Of a DNA stretch of 14,817 bases, positions 5,882 to 14,300 are shown piece after piece. The translations under genes were made by a program, and so were the position numbers. Position 1 is the stretch's first letter, and each line of letters opens with the position of its first letter. Source of the stretch: Thermoplasmata archaeon (GTDB taxonomy: Archaea > Thermoplasmatota > Thermoplasmata > GCA-020350865); NCBI GenBank assembly GCA_020351895.1, contig CP070672.1, forward strand, positions 4,201,232 to 4,216,048, in the 5' to 3' direction. Below the pieces are notes generated by a model. That model worked only from the letters and a program-made list of their open reading frames with translations. It was not told where the DNA came from and did no database searches.

Positions 5882-6220
5882 TTGGATCAGGTGGAAAAAT
5901 GTATGGCATATGGGTTTACCACCATAGCCGCGTTTTATTTATTTAGGGGAACAGAATCCATATTAAGGGATTTCTACTGCTCGATTGTTACAAAAAATAG
6001 GTGTGATTTATCATGGGAGTCAATGGTCGAATCTCTAAGAACGAAAAAGAAAGGATATCCTCCAGCCCATTTACTAGATGAGCTCGATAACACTGGGAAG
6101 ACTTTTATGAATCCAAGGCGATATCCAGATAAATGCTATGATTTTAACGAAATTCTGGATTTGTTTGTTTTATGTATAGATGTAATTAACGAAATGGTTA
6201 AGCTGAAACCAAACGATTAA
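5882..6220 (+). CDS. HEPN-like helical domain protein, N-terminally interrupted by TAG
   Basis: The visible ORF begins at TTG 5882 and gives 112 aa, but the same frame is open back to 5666 except for one TAG at 5831-5833. The family-like start, FETLPERVHNDLDQVEKCMAYG, straddles 5849-5911, with no ATG, GTG or TTG between the TAG and 5882. From the GTG at 5723 the product would be about 164 residues plus the TAG. The protein is helical, and GFTTIAAFYLFRGTESILRDFY resembles small HEPN-like proteins found near defence and mobile genes. The usual RNPxxHP-type RNase motif appears here as MNPRRYPD, with Arg and His replaced, so nuclease activity is unlikely. Likely explanations are a nonsense mutation making a pseudogene, or read-through. 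The family assignment is from memory of the pattern only. Confidence 0.55.
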   Translation: MDQVEKCMAYGFTTIAAFYLFRGTESILRDFYCSIVTKNRCDLSWESMVESLRTKKKGYPPAHLLDELDNTGKTFMNPRRYPDKCYDFNEILDLFVLCIDVINEMVKLKPND

Positions 6221-6265
6221 ATATAGAATATAATATTAAAAATATCAATCTTTATTTAGTCCCGT

Positions 6266-6331
6266 CCTTCCTCGAATAATTATCGCGACTATTGGGCCCA
6301 AGATTTTCCCCTCGCCGGATTGGGGGCACCC
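6266..6331 (+). repeat. Non-coding repeat, copy A
   Basis: Starts CCTTCCTCG and ends GATTGGGGGCACCC, and matches 9731-9800 over its length at roughly 75-80% by eye. Shared blocks are CCTTCCTCG, AATTATCGCG, CTAT, CCC, ATTTT and the last 14 bases. One copy lies on each side of the orphan/STAND pair, in the same orientation. This copy also contains TTGGGCCCAA. Length differences of 1 and 3 bases argue against a shared protein-coding constraint. No gene is seen in the 318 bp from 6221 to 6538. Confidence 0.75.
6292..6301. promoter_or_regulatory. TTGGnnCCAA palindrome, copy 2
   Basis: TTGGGCCCAA inside repeat copy A. It has the same half-sites as the palindromes at 5675 and 6475. The other repeat copy (9731-9800) lacks it. 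Confidence 0.3.
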
Positions 6332-6457
6332 ACCGCAAGCATGGTGAAATTTAGGTAAGATTTGTAATCGAAGATTTATGGATATCTTGATCCTGCCACC
6401 ATACTCAAATTATTACACGATGGTAATTGAAAGATTAGCCTATTTTCATAACATTTC

Positions 6458-6467
6458 TTATATAAAT
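6458..6467 (+). promoter_or_regulatory. TATA box of the 104-aa orphan gene
   Basis: TTATATAAAT predicts a start near 6488 and a leader of about 50 nt. The TTGGTCCCAA palindrome lies 7 bp downstream of the box, at the place where a bound repressor would block initiation. Confidence 0.55.
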
Positions 6468-6474
6468 AGTTTAT

Positions 6475-6484
6475 TTGGTCCCAA
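6475..6484. promoter_or_regulatory. TTGGnnCCAA palindrome, copy 3
   Basis: TTGGTCCCAA lies in the 12-base word at 6474-6485, which is the exact reverse complement of 5674-5685. It falls between the TATA box and the predicted transcript start of the orphan gene. Confidence 0.4.
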
Positions 6485-6538
6485 CGAAGAAACATTTAAA
6501 TAGTAAATAAATCTCACAAACTTATTGGAGGAATATAT

Positions 6539-6853
6539 ATGGCAACAATATCTCGATTAAATGTAGAAGTTGGTGATACTGAAACAGAGATTATAGAATC
6601 GACAGCGACAGTAACGAGCGAAGAAAGAATATTTGGCGTGGGAAATGGAGATAAAGAGATCACCGCCACTGCATGGGGTTTAAATGATGAGGGGATATGG
6701 GTAGTCATAGAGAGTAAAATTGTCACACCAAAGGCTTATGAGAAGATCATTCTTGGTATAAATCATTATTTTCATGTAAAGCTCACGGGGAGGACAAATG
6801 TTTCTGGTGAAATAAGCTTCGTTGATGGTTTCCTTACATATACAGCACCCTGA
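6539..6853 (+). CDS. Small beta-rich orphan protein
   Basis: A protein of 104 aa with no recognisable family. Alternating hydrophobic and polar residues across the whole length (ISRLNVEV, TEIIESTATVT, KEITATAW, IWVVIESKIV, YFHVKLTG, SGEISFVDGFLTYTAP) indicate a compact beta-sandwich, acidic overall, with no signal peptide or membrane segment. The start is firm: GGAGG (6527-6531) lies 7 nt before the ATG at 6539, the strongest ribosome binding site in the window, and a TATA box is placed correctly. It ends 4 bp from the end of the convergent STAND gene, so the two form a compact tail-to-tail pair inside the repeat-flanked segment. It could be a virion-like or secreted structural protein, a ligand of the STAND protein, or unrelated. 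Confidence 0.8.
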   Translation: MATISRLNVEVGDTETEIIESTATVTSEERIFGVGNGDKEITATAWGLNDEGIWVVIESKIVTPKAYEKIILGINHYFHVKLTGRTNVSGEISFVDGFLTYTAP

Positions 6854-6857
6854 GCAT

Positions 6858-9497
6858 TCATCCATCCTTATTTTCCCTATATCCATATTTCGATATCCTT
6901 TCTTTCACGAATTTGGATTTTTCAAGGCCTAGCTTGTTATATAAATCAACCGCAATATCGAAATGCTTTTTGGCTTCTTTATTATCACCTAACTCCTCAT
7001 ATATTAATCCCAATTCAAAATGTGAGTCAGAAAGTGGATAAAATGCATTCACTTTCTCTGCGATTTCAATGCTCTTATTGAAATATATCAAAGTTTTATC
7101 CCATTTATTTTGGTGTTTAAATATTAGGGCATAGGTTTTATAAACCAGGTACATAATATTCTCGTTATCGATTTTTGAAGCTATCTCCTCTGCCTTTTTT
7201 GTATACTTCTTTGCCTTTTTAAAATCGCCTATTTTCGCATGGTAATAGCCAAGACCAGCATTACTGTAGCCAATTAATCTTATCTCGTTGAGTTCCTGGG
7301 CTAAGATCAATTCCTGCATTGTGCACTCGATGGCTTTGTCAAACTCTCCAAGATGTTTGTGAGTTATTCCTAGGTTTCCGTATGTTCTTGCAGTTTCGTA
7401 TTTATTATTCACATTTTTAAGGATATCCAGGCTTTTGTTGTAGCATGTGATGGCATTTTCGATCTCGTATCTTTCATCATAAACATTGCCCATATCTATA
7501 TACGTGGATGCCGTTAGCTCATAGTGGGATAACCTTTCAGAAATTTCGAGACAATTTTTAAAGTTCCTGATTGCTTTCTTGTGTTCGCTATTTCTCCAGT
7601 AGGTCCTCCCTATGCCTCTGTAACTTTCCCCTATTCCTTGGGAATATTCTATATTTTTAGAGATATCAAGGCACTTCTTGAAACACTTCATGGCCTTGTC
7701 GAGTTCGTTTTGCTCCTCAAGCAGATGGCCTGAAGCACAAATCGCTTTTACTTTAAGCTTTTTATCACCGATCATAGAGGCTATTTCTGAGCTTTTATTG
7801 TAGTAAAGCAATGCCCTCCTCCACTCACCGACCATATAGGATGCTTTCCCTTTAACTATCAATAATTCCGCCCATTCGCTGGACTCTATATTTTTTTCAT
7901 CAAATCTTTCTAGAATCACCAAAAGCTCTGTTGGATATCCGCCGTCGAGTATGGATGGAGAGCTAAGGATGGCTAATTGTGATGCTTTATTATTATCTCC
8001 TGCTTCCTGATAATGATAGATGGCTTCTATGAATTTGGTTGGTTCATCTGTATTCTCATACCATCCAGCTGCAAGTAAATGAAACTCTCTTTTCTTCGAA
8101 GGTGTCAACCTGCTGTAAAAAAACTGTTTTATGATATCATGCACAAAGTATTGATCACTGGCATCCTTTTTCACAATGGATTTCTGCGTTAGGGAATAGA
8201 GCTTCTCAAAATCGAAATCATCATTCACAGCCAGGATATCCTCTGATACTGGAAATCTATAAATGGAAATTACACCCAATATTTTTCTTTCGTCCTCACC
8301 CAGCTTTAAGAACAGTTCATTATGCATAAATCTTTCAAGATGAACCTTGGATTCGAAAACCTCTAAAAATAAAGGATTACCAGCAGTCAATCCATAAATC
8401 TCTTTAAACATGCTTTTATTGATACCCTTTCCCTTTAGTAATTTCTTGCTGCTTTCAAAATCAAGGCCCTCTAGTTCCAACTCTGCAACGATTTCACTTG
8501 AGATCACATCCCTTCTATCATAGAAAGGTACCATCTCCCTGGATAAGATCAACATCTTCGTTTTTGATGCGGGGGCAAGCATTCTCAAAAAATACACAAA
8601 GAACTTCCTTATTTGATCATTGGATTTTTGAAAATCATCAAAAATCAATATTGCATCGATAACACCAATACTTTCTCCGAGAATTCCAGACACTTCAAAA
8701 TAGTCTAAAGTGGTGCGAGTCCTCAAATGCATCTCAAGATGATCATGTCCCAATCTAGAAAGGAAAGCAGCCATTTTTGTTAAGATACCGCGAAGGGTAT
8801 CCAACTCTTGAAAGTTATGCCAAAATATATGTACTGAACCGCGATGATTTTCTAATAGTTTCGCTACAAGAGTTGTTTTTCCTATACCAGCCATTCCGTT
8901 AATAAAAATAATATTATTTTTCTTTTTATCAAGGATCCACTTCTCAAGTTTGCTCAATTCCATCTTCCTTCCAAAGAAGTGGACTATCTCTGGAATGCCT
9001 TCAGAGAAGTCGATGAACTCCTTCTCCTTATCCTTTCTCAGAGCTTGAATACGAAGAACTCCATCCTCAGAGGCAATTCTACATATATCCAACTCGGTTA
9101 CATCTTGAATATCCTTCTCCCTAAGAAAACTCAATACATCATCAAAAGCCATTTTCCGAGGGTCTTCATTCGTCTCTATTACGGTTATTTCAGAGGAATT
9201 CAGCCTTTTTATCACCGATTTAGCGTACTTCCCCCCCTCAATTGTTAGAATGTAAAAATTCTGTTTTCTGCTCTTGCCTTTTGTGCGTCCTTTAAAATCC
9301 TGTATATATCCTTTTTCTTTCAGTTTATTTGTATACCATGATATGTGATTCAGGTCTACACCTATCGCCTTAGCCATTCCTTCCCTGGTAATCGCCATCG
9401 GTAAATCATAGTTCTTCCTTTTGACTCTGTACTTTGATAGATGAAGTACCAACCTGTCCTCTGGACTTAAGAGGCTCTTCCCGCGCAATATTTTCAC
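6858..9497 (-). CDS. wHTH-STAND NTPase-TPR signal-transduction protein
   Basis: An 879-aa protein with clear parts in order. Residues 10-95 are a winged helix (TREGMAKAIGVDLNHISWYTNKLKEKGYI). FFGRKMELSKLEKWI (174-188) is the usual entry to a STAND/AAA ATPase. Walker A is GMAGIGKTTL (201-210), Walker B is AILIFDDFQ (282-290), the sensor-like MLILSRE lies at 315-321 and GNPLF at 373-377. Residues 400-480 form a winged-helix lid. From about 540 to 860 there are eight or so tetratricopeptide repeats with the Gly/Ala/Tyr pattern (GIGRTYWRNSEHKKAIRNF). Known STAND proteins stay closed until a ligand binds the repeats, then oligomerise; with an N-terminal wHTH the output is probably transcription. 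The start is GTG 9497 inside AGGTGA; TTG 9490, 4 nt after GGTGA, is a real alternative. It is not fused to any nuclease, protease or TIR effector. Confidence 0.93.
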   Translation of the reverse strand: MKILRGKSLLSPEDRLVLHLSKYRVKRKNYDLPMAITREGMAKAIGVDLNHISWYTNKLKEKGYIQDFKGRTKGKSRKQNFYILTIEGGKYAKSVIKRLNSSEITVIETNEDPRKMAFDDVLSFLREKDIQDVTELDICRIASEDGVLRIQALRKDKEKEFIDFSEGIPEIVHFFGRKMELSKLEKWILDKKKNNIIFINGMAGIGKTTLVAKLLENHRGSVHIFWHNFQELDTLRGILTKMAAFLSRLGHDHLEMHLRTRTTLDYFEVSGILGESIGVIDAILIFDDFQKSNDQIRKFFVYFLRMLAPASKTKMLILSREMVPFYDRRDVISSEIVAELELEGLDFESSKKLLKGKGINKSMFKEIYGLTAGNPLFLEVFESKVHLERFMHNELFLKLGEDERKILGVISIYRFPVSEDILAVNDDFDFEKLYSLTQKSIVKKDASDQYFVHDIIKQFFYSRLTPSKKREFHLLAAGWYENTDEPTKFIEAIYHYQEAGDNNKASQLAILSSPSILDGGYPTELLVILERFDEKNIESSEWAELLIVKGKASYMVGEWRRALLYYNKSSEIASMIGDKKLKVKAICASGHLLEEQNELDKAMKCFKKCLDISKNIEYSQGIGESYRGIGRTYWRNSEHKKAIRNFKNCLEISERLSHYELTASTYIDMGNVYDERYEIENAITCYNKSLDILKNVNNKYETARTYGNLGITHKHLGEFDKAIECTMQELILAQELNEIRLIGYSNAGLGYYHAKIGDFKKAKKYTKKAEEIASKIDNENIMYLVYKTYALIFKHQNKWDKTLIYFNKSIEIAEKVNAFYPLSDSHFELGLIYEELGDNKEAKKHFDIAVDLYNKLGLEKSKFVKERISKYGYRENKDG

Positions 9498-9529
9498 CTA
9501 AAGATTTTTATTTCCAGTCCAATCTTTTC

Positions 9530-9549
9530 ATGTATATATTACTGTACAT
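9530..9549 (-). promoter_or_regulatory. STAND gene TATA region within an imperfect palindrome
   Basis: On the minus strand the TATA-like AATATATAC lies about 35-40 nt before the GTG, predicting a leader of 10-20 nt. It is framed by ATGTA (9530-9534) and TACAT (9545-9549), which could be an operator for autoregulation by the winged helix. Confidence 0.4.
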
Positions 9550-9730
9550 CTATAAAAATAACGTGTCATAATGAGACGTATTTTTCGTATATGCCATCGA
9601 AATAAGGACCATTCTATATTTTTTCTTCCTTTGAAGTTTGATAAAATATTTGCCATGACCGATTCCTTAAATTAAACGCAACCTATTTGAATCCTTAAGC
9701 TCATATCAGATAATGTCCTCAATCCCCCAC

Positions 9731-9800
9731 CCTTCCTCGCAAAAATTATCGCGGCTATCTGACCCGAAAATTTTTCCTCCTAAGGGGATTGGGGGCACCC
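9731..9800 (+). repeat. Non-coding repeat, copy B, with a 14-bp closing stem
   Basis: This is the partner of 6266-6331 and ends in the same 14 bases. The stretch from 9714 to 9797 can fold into a closing stem of 14 bp, 9714-9727 with 9784-9797, containing two G-U pairs. An inner AAAAATT / AATTTTT pairing is also possible. A stable RNA or a palindromic mobile-element relic would both fit. The stem is much weaker in copy A. The rest of the 9498-10031 gap shows no gene. Confidence 0.7.
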
Positions 9801-10031
9801 TTTTCCTATTAAGTCGGAAAATAAGTTAAGCTCAATGATTTTCGAGCTTCTGGTAGTTTTTTTCGTGATAGGGATCATGCAACAGAATTGATGACAGTTA
9901 CTGGGATTTTATTTGAAAGTGAATTCTAACTTAATGGTTTGAATGTTCTTGGCTCTGAAAAATGCACACTGTGGCAGAAGTAGAAATTCTCTTGGGAACT
10001 CGTAATGGGTAACCCAAAAAATCCATTCTTC

Positions 10032-11327
10032 CTATTTTCCCCCACTATTAGGGAAATATCTTACCTTTCGCCCCATCCTTTTGGACTCGATCAAATCCGA
10101 TTCGATCAAACCCTGGACATGGTAGTGGATCGTGGAGGAAGCAACACCTAAGAAGTTAGCTATGTCCTTTTGGGACATACCGGGAGTTTCCTTGACCTTT
10201 TTAATGATAAGCTTCTGTATCTCCTTTAAATGGCTGTTATTTGCTGGGACCTTCATCTCTTGGGGATAAAACCGTTTATATACTCCGTCCCTTTTGGACT
10301 TTATCACTCCCTCCCTTTCAAGAACATGTAGATGGTAAGCAAAAGAGCCATTAGATATATCAAGGGCTTTTCTGATCGAATTGTAGTTGTCACCGGGGTT
10401 GGCTAAAATGTAACCATGTATTTTTCCTCTGGTGTAATGATCCAATATCTCCTCTCTATTCAATTTAGTGTATAGAGGTAGAATAGCACTAAGGAACTTA
10501 TATTTCCCTATCTCAGTGCTACTTATCACGCCAATAATCCCAATGGTTCCTGCCGCTGCCGCTGCCACAGTCGGACTCCACCAGTCACTCCTCTCAACAG
10601 AAGGATGTATGGAAATCTGCAACTTCGCAATATTGCTTTGAAAATCATCATTTGATGCATAAAGTAAAATCGTTCTGTTGTCGTAAATCTCGCCTTCTTT
10701 TAGCCTTGGCACTCTTATTTTAAGATAGAAATTTACCGTATCACCAGCCTTTATATCATGGAGGGGCGGAAAAATGGTAATATTCAATTTTCCCTGATAG
10801 ATAATAGTAAGGCTAATGTTGTTCAAATCCCAGGATGATTGAACATTAATGGGAATAACCCTTTCGATCCCCTCCTCGATAGTTACCACACCGGAACTCA
10901 ACACAAGAGCCGATTTCTCCTCATAATATTCAACAGTAGAACTGGCTTCGTTATTACTGAGATCGATATCATAAGGTTTCACATCTTCTATTCTGACGTA
11001 AACTGTGTAAATGCCGAAAGTTGGTTGCCAAATTACAGTGGCAACGGCAGAGGATTTTTCGTTTATATTGATGGCATCTTCACCGATCAGATTCCTACCA
11101 TCGCCTTCGTAAAACCTTACCATAGCATTTGTTCTAGGGCCTGTATTGTGAATTATGGCGTAGATTTCAATATTCTCACCATTTTCGGGATTTAATTTCG
11201 AAAAGTATATGTCCTCCTCAGCAATACTCAGATCTGGGTCATCAGAACCCTTAGAATTTATAACAATAAACAAGACTAGAATAAGGAAAAAAAGAGTGGT
11301 TAATTCTTTCCTAAAAATCTTTATCAC
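10032..11327 (-). CDS. Membrane-tethered regulator: CARDB and beta domain outside, two winged helices inside
   Basis: A 431-aa protein. Residues 9-24 are a signal anchor after a basic start (MIKIFRK). Residues 31-136 resemble a CARDB domain (NIEIYAIIHNTGPRTNAMVRFY). Residues 140-242 are a second beta domain (VTIEEGIERVIPINV ... VNFYLKIRVPRLKEG) that also occurs near the C-terminus of the upstream gene product. A membrane helix spans 252-270, and then two ArsR/MarR-like winged helices follow: 296-355 (SIRKALDISNGSFAYHLHVLEREGVI) and 367-427 (MSQKDIANFLGVASSTIHYHVQGLIESDLI). The topology places the sensor outside and the DNA-binding part in the cytoplasm, i.e. a one-component transmembrane transcription factor, a style common in Thermoplasmatota. 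The GTG directly follows the upstream TAG (TAGGTGAT), so the genes are translationally coupled and cotranscribed. Its ligand is unknown; the upstream surface protein is the obvious candidate. Confidence 0.88.
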   Translation of the reverse strand: MIKIFRKELTTLFFLILVLFIVINSKGSDDPDLSIAEEDIYFSKLNPENGENIEIYAIIHNTGPRTNAMVRFYEGDGRNLIGEDAININEKSSAVATVIWQPTFGIYTVYVRIEDVKPYDIDLSNNEASSTVEYYEEKSALVLSSGVVTIEEGIERVIPINVQSSWDLNNISLTIIYQGKLNITIFPPLHDIKAGDTVNFYLKIRVPRLKEGEIYDNRTILLYASNDDFQSNIAKLQISIHPSVERSDWWSPTVAAAAAGTIGIIGVISSTEIGKYKFLSAILPLYTKLNREEILDHYTRGKIHGYILANPGDNYNSIRKALDISNGSFAYHLHVLEREGVIKSKRDGVYKRFYPQEMKVPANNSHLKEIQKLIIKKVKETPGMSQKDIANFLGVASSTIHYHVQGLIESDLIESKRMGRKVRYFPNSGGK

Positions 11328-14300
11328 CTATAAAAACCTCCTTCCAATTATTGCTCCTATTACAGCTAAAATGGTTAAAGCACCTAAAGTTGAGACCATT
11401 TCACTTTCTGATTTGGGTGAGCTATCCTTGGTTTCGCCATGAATCATTACATCGATGTATTCTTCATTGCTTTCAGCCTCGTCACCAATTGCTTTTAACT
11501 TGATAGTTATTCCGGTTGATTGGATGTCATCAGATATTTCTGGTCTTTTTATTTTAATATAAAATTTAACTATCTTTCCCTCATGAACATCTTGTACGAT
11601 GGGTATAATTTCTATTTCAAGGCCACCATCATCAACAAGTTCTATATGGACATTATAAACATCACCAAAATAGGCTGCGACTTCTACAGGCACAGTCCTT
11701 TCAACGCCTTCCTCAAACGTGGCTATGTTGATCATGCCTGCAGTGAGAATCAGAACAGGTTTGACTGGTATGATTGATGTTTGTGTAGGTTCCTTGGATT
11801 CAATTATTGTTTCGGAGGAGTTTCCAGAATTTACTGCAATGATTTCAATAGTCGAAATGAAATTCGCAAATATAATTTCGCCCGTAGTTTCATCTTTACC
11901 CACTGCGCTGCACTCCTTATTGATAATATAAGTATCTGGTGATGTGAATTCCTGTTCTCCTGCTGGATTTTTTATGGTCCCAACAATATATACGAGGGAA
12001 ACACTGCTATTTGGTGTCAAAGCTCCAATAGACCAAGTGACAGAAGCAGGACTCATGTTCCCAGGATTATCTTCAATGGTTACCCATCCGAAAGATGAAG
12101 AGTAACTCATCAATTCAAGCTGTGTCGGAATTATATCCGAAAAAACTACATCAATGGCACCTGAACCGCCCTTATTCGTAACAACTACTTCCAGGGTCCA
12201 TTCCGCATAGGTATGGATTTGAACCTCATCCGGCCCTGTAACTTTTATCTTTGATATCTCAAGGTGGGCAGGTTGAGACTGCTCTTCCTGGTCAATTATC
12301 TCTATAGTCGACGTGACAGCACCGGAGGCACCGTCATCATCTATTACAACAAGTGTGATTGTGTAAATGCCTGGGGCAGGATATATATGCGATGCCGTTA
12401 CTCCTGTATCATGGGTTCCATCCCCAAAATCCCATTCATAGGACCCTATATTACCGTCGGGATCATTTGAAGAGGAGCCATCGAAGCGAACAGTATTATT
12501 TGTGTATGCCACTTGTTCATGTTTGGTATTGGCAGAAGGAGGTATATTCTGAGGCGTGGGATTTTCTTGAACAATTACAATTGCATTGGCTCTTGCTGCA
12601 TTGAAGCCGTTATCTATTACCGTTAAGGTCACGGTATAGATGCCAATCTCAGGATAAACATGTTCAGGTGAAACACCCACGCCTGTACTGCCATCTCCAA
12701 AGTCCCAGTAGTAAGATATGATATTACTATCTTGATCGTAGGAGCAATTACCTGAAAAAGTTGCTTTTTCACCAATATAGATAGTTTGAGTTTCTGGTTC
12801 TATTACCGCATTTGGTCCTTCATTTTCCAAGAAAACAATGCAAGTCTCGGTATCAGCGGCTCCTTTATCATCAGTGACCATTAATGTCACGATGTATGTC
12901 CCGTAATCAGGGTAGGTATGTGTGACTATCATTCCAAAATCGATACAACCATCCCCAAAATCCCAATCATAGCTCACAATCGTACCATCCAGATCAAAAG
13001 AGCCGCTTCCGTCGAAAGTCAGCACTTCGAAGGGAGTTGCGAATCTGTCGGAACCTGCATCGGCGACAGGAGGCCTGTTCTGGGAGGGCGTTTCTTGAAC
13101 TATAACTAAAACCGTATCGATATCTATGGCGTTATCGTTGTCTCGGACAGTCAATATAACTGTATAATTCCCAGGTTCAAAATATATATGAGATATTGTC
13201 ACTCCACTTCCGTTGGTTCCGTCCCCGAAATCCCATTCATAAGACACAATGTATCCATCGGGATCGTATGATCCGTTTCCAGAAAACAAAGCCGTCCCAC
13301 CGATAAAAATTGTTTGAATGTCCGGCTCTGCAACTGCTACTGGGGGCTGATTTTCAGGTGGTTGTCCGTCCTCCACTATTACAAACACAATATCATAGCC
13401 TTTCGAACTCTCGTTATCTGTTACCGTTAGTGTAACATTATAAAAGCCAGGAATGGTGTAAACATGTGTTGTGGTTATTCCGCTGCCAAAGTTTCCGTCC
13501 CCGAAATCCCATTCATAAGACACTATGAAACCATCGGGATCGTATGAGCCATTAGCAGAAAACCAGGCTTCTTCTCCCGTATAAACCATTTGAATATCAG
13601 GTTCGGCATTAGCAATTGGAGGTATATTTCTAGGATCACCTGAACCAAAAACATAAAGTGTATCACCCATACAGACAAATAATTTACCATAAGCTATTGC
13701 CAAAGATTGATGCCAGAACCATGAAGGAGATTGCGTCGGATAAGTCCATATTGGGATTCCAGAACTCCAGTTCAAAGCACATATGGAACCGTCATCATAG
13801 CTGTTAAACACTTTGAAGTCAGCAACAGCGGGGGATGACAAGACGATGGCAGATGTCTCGAATATCCATAGAACTTCACCCGTGCTTATATCCAATGCAA
13901 AGATTGGATCGGCATTCGTAAAATTAAATGGCGGGGCGCAAACCGCTCCGAAAAATACCATTTCATTGGCTATTGCGGGAGTTGTGTAGGAATAGTTGGT
14001 ATCCAGAGATGTCTGCCATATTATGTTGCCATTATTGACATCCAAGCAGAAAAACAAATTAGTATTATCACAGCCAATAAAGACTTTCCCGTCCGCTACC
14101 GCAGGTGCGGATTCGAACCAACTAGGACCATTATTGAAAAATGACCACAGTAGCTCTCCATTGTTTTCGTTAAGGGCATATAATATACCTCCAGAGCTTG
14201 CTAATATCTTATTATCTGCGATCGTAAGGGGTACGTTTATATAATCCAGACCATAGTCTGCAACACTCACATTCCAGATTAATTCGCCAGAGCTATCATT

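Noticed and set aside
11974..11984. Another GTTGGGACCA-like word resembling the palindrome motif
   Set aside because: It lies inside the surface protein's coding frame (VGTIK) and lacks the full TTGGnnCCAA pattern.
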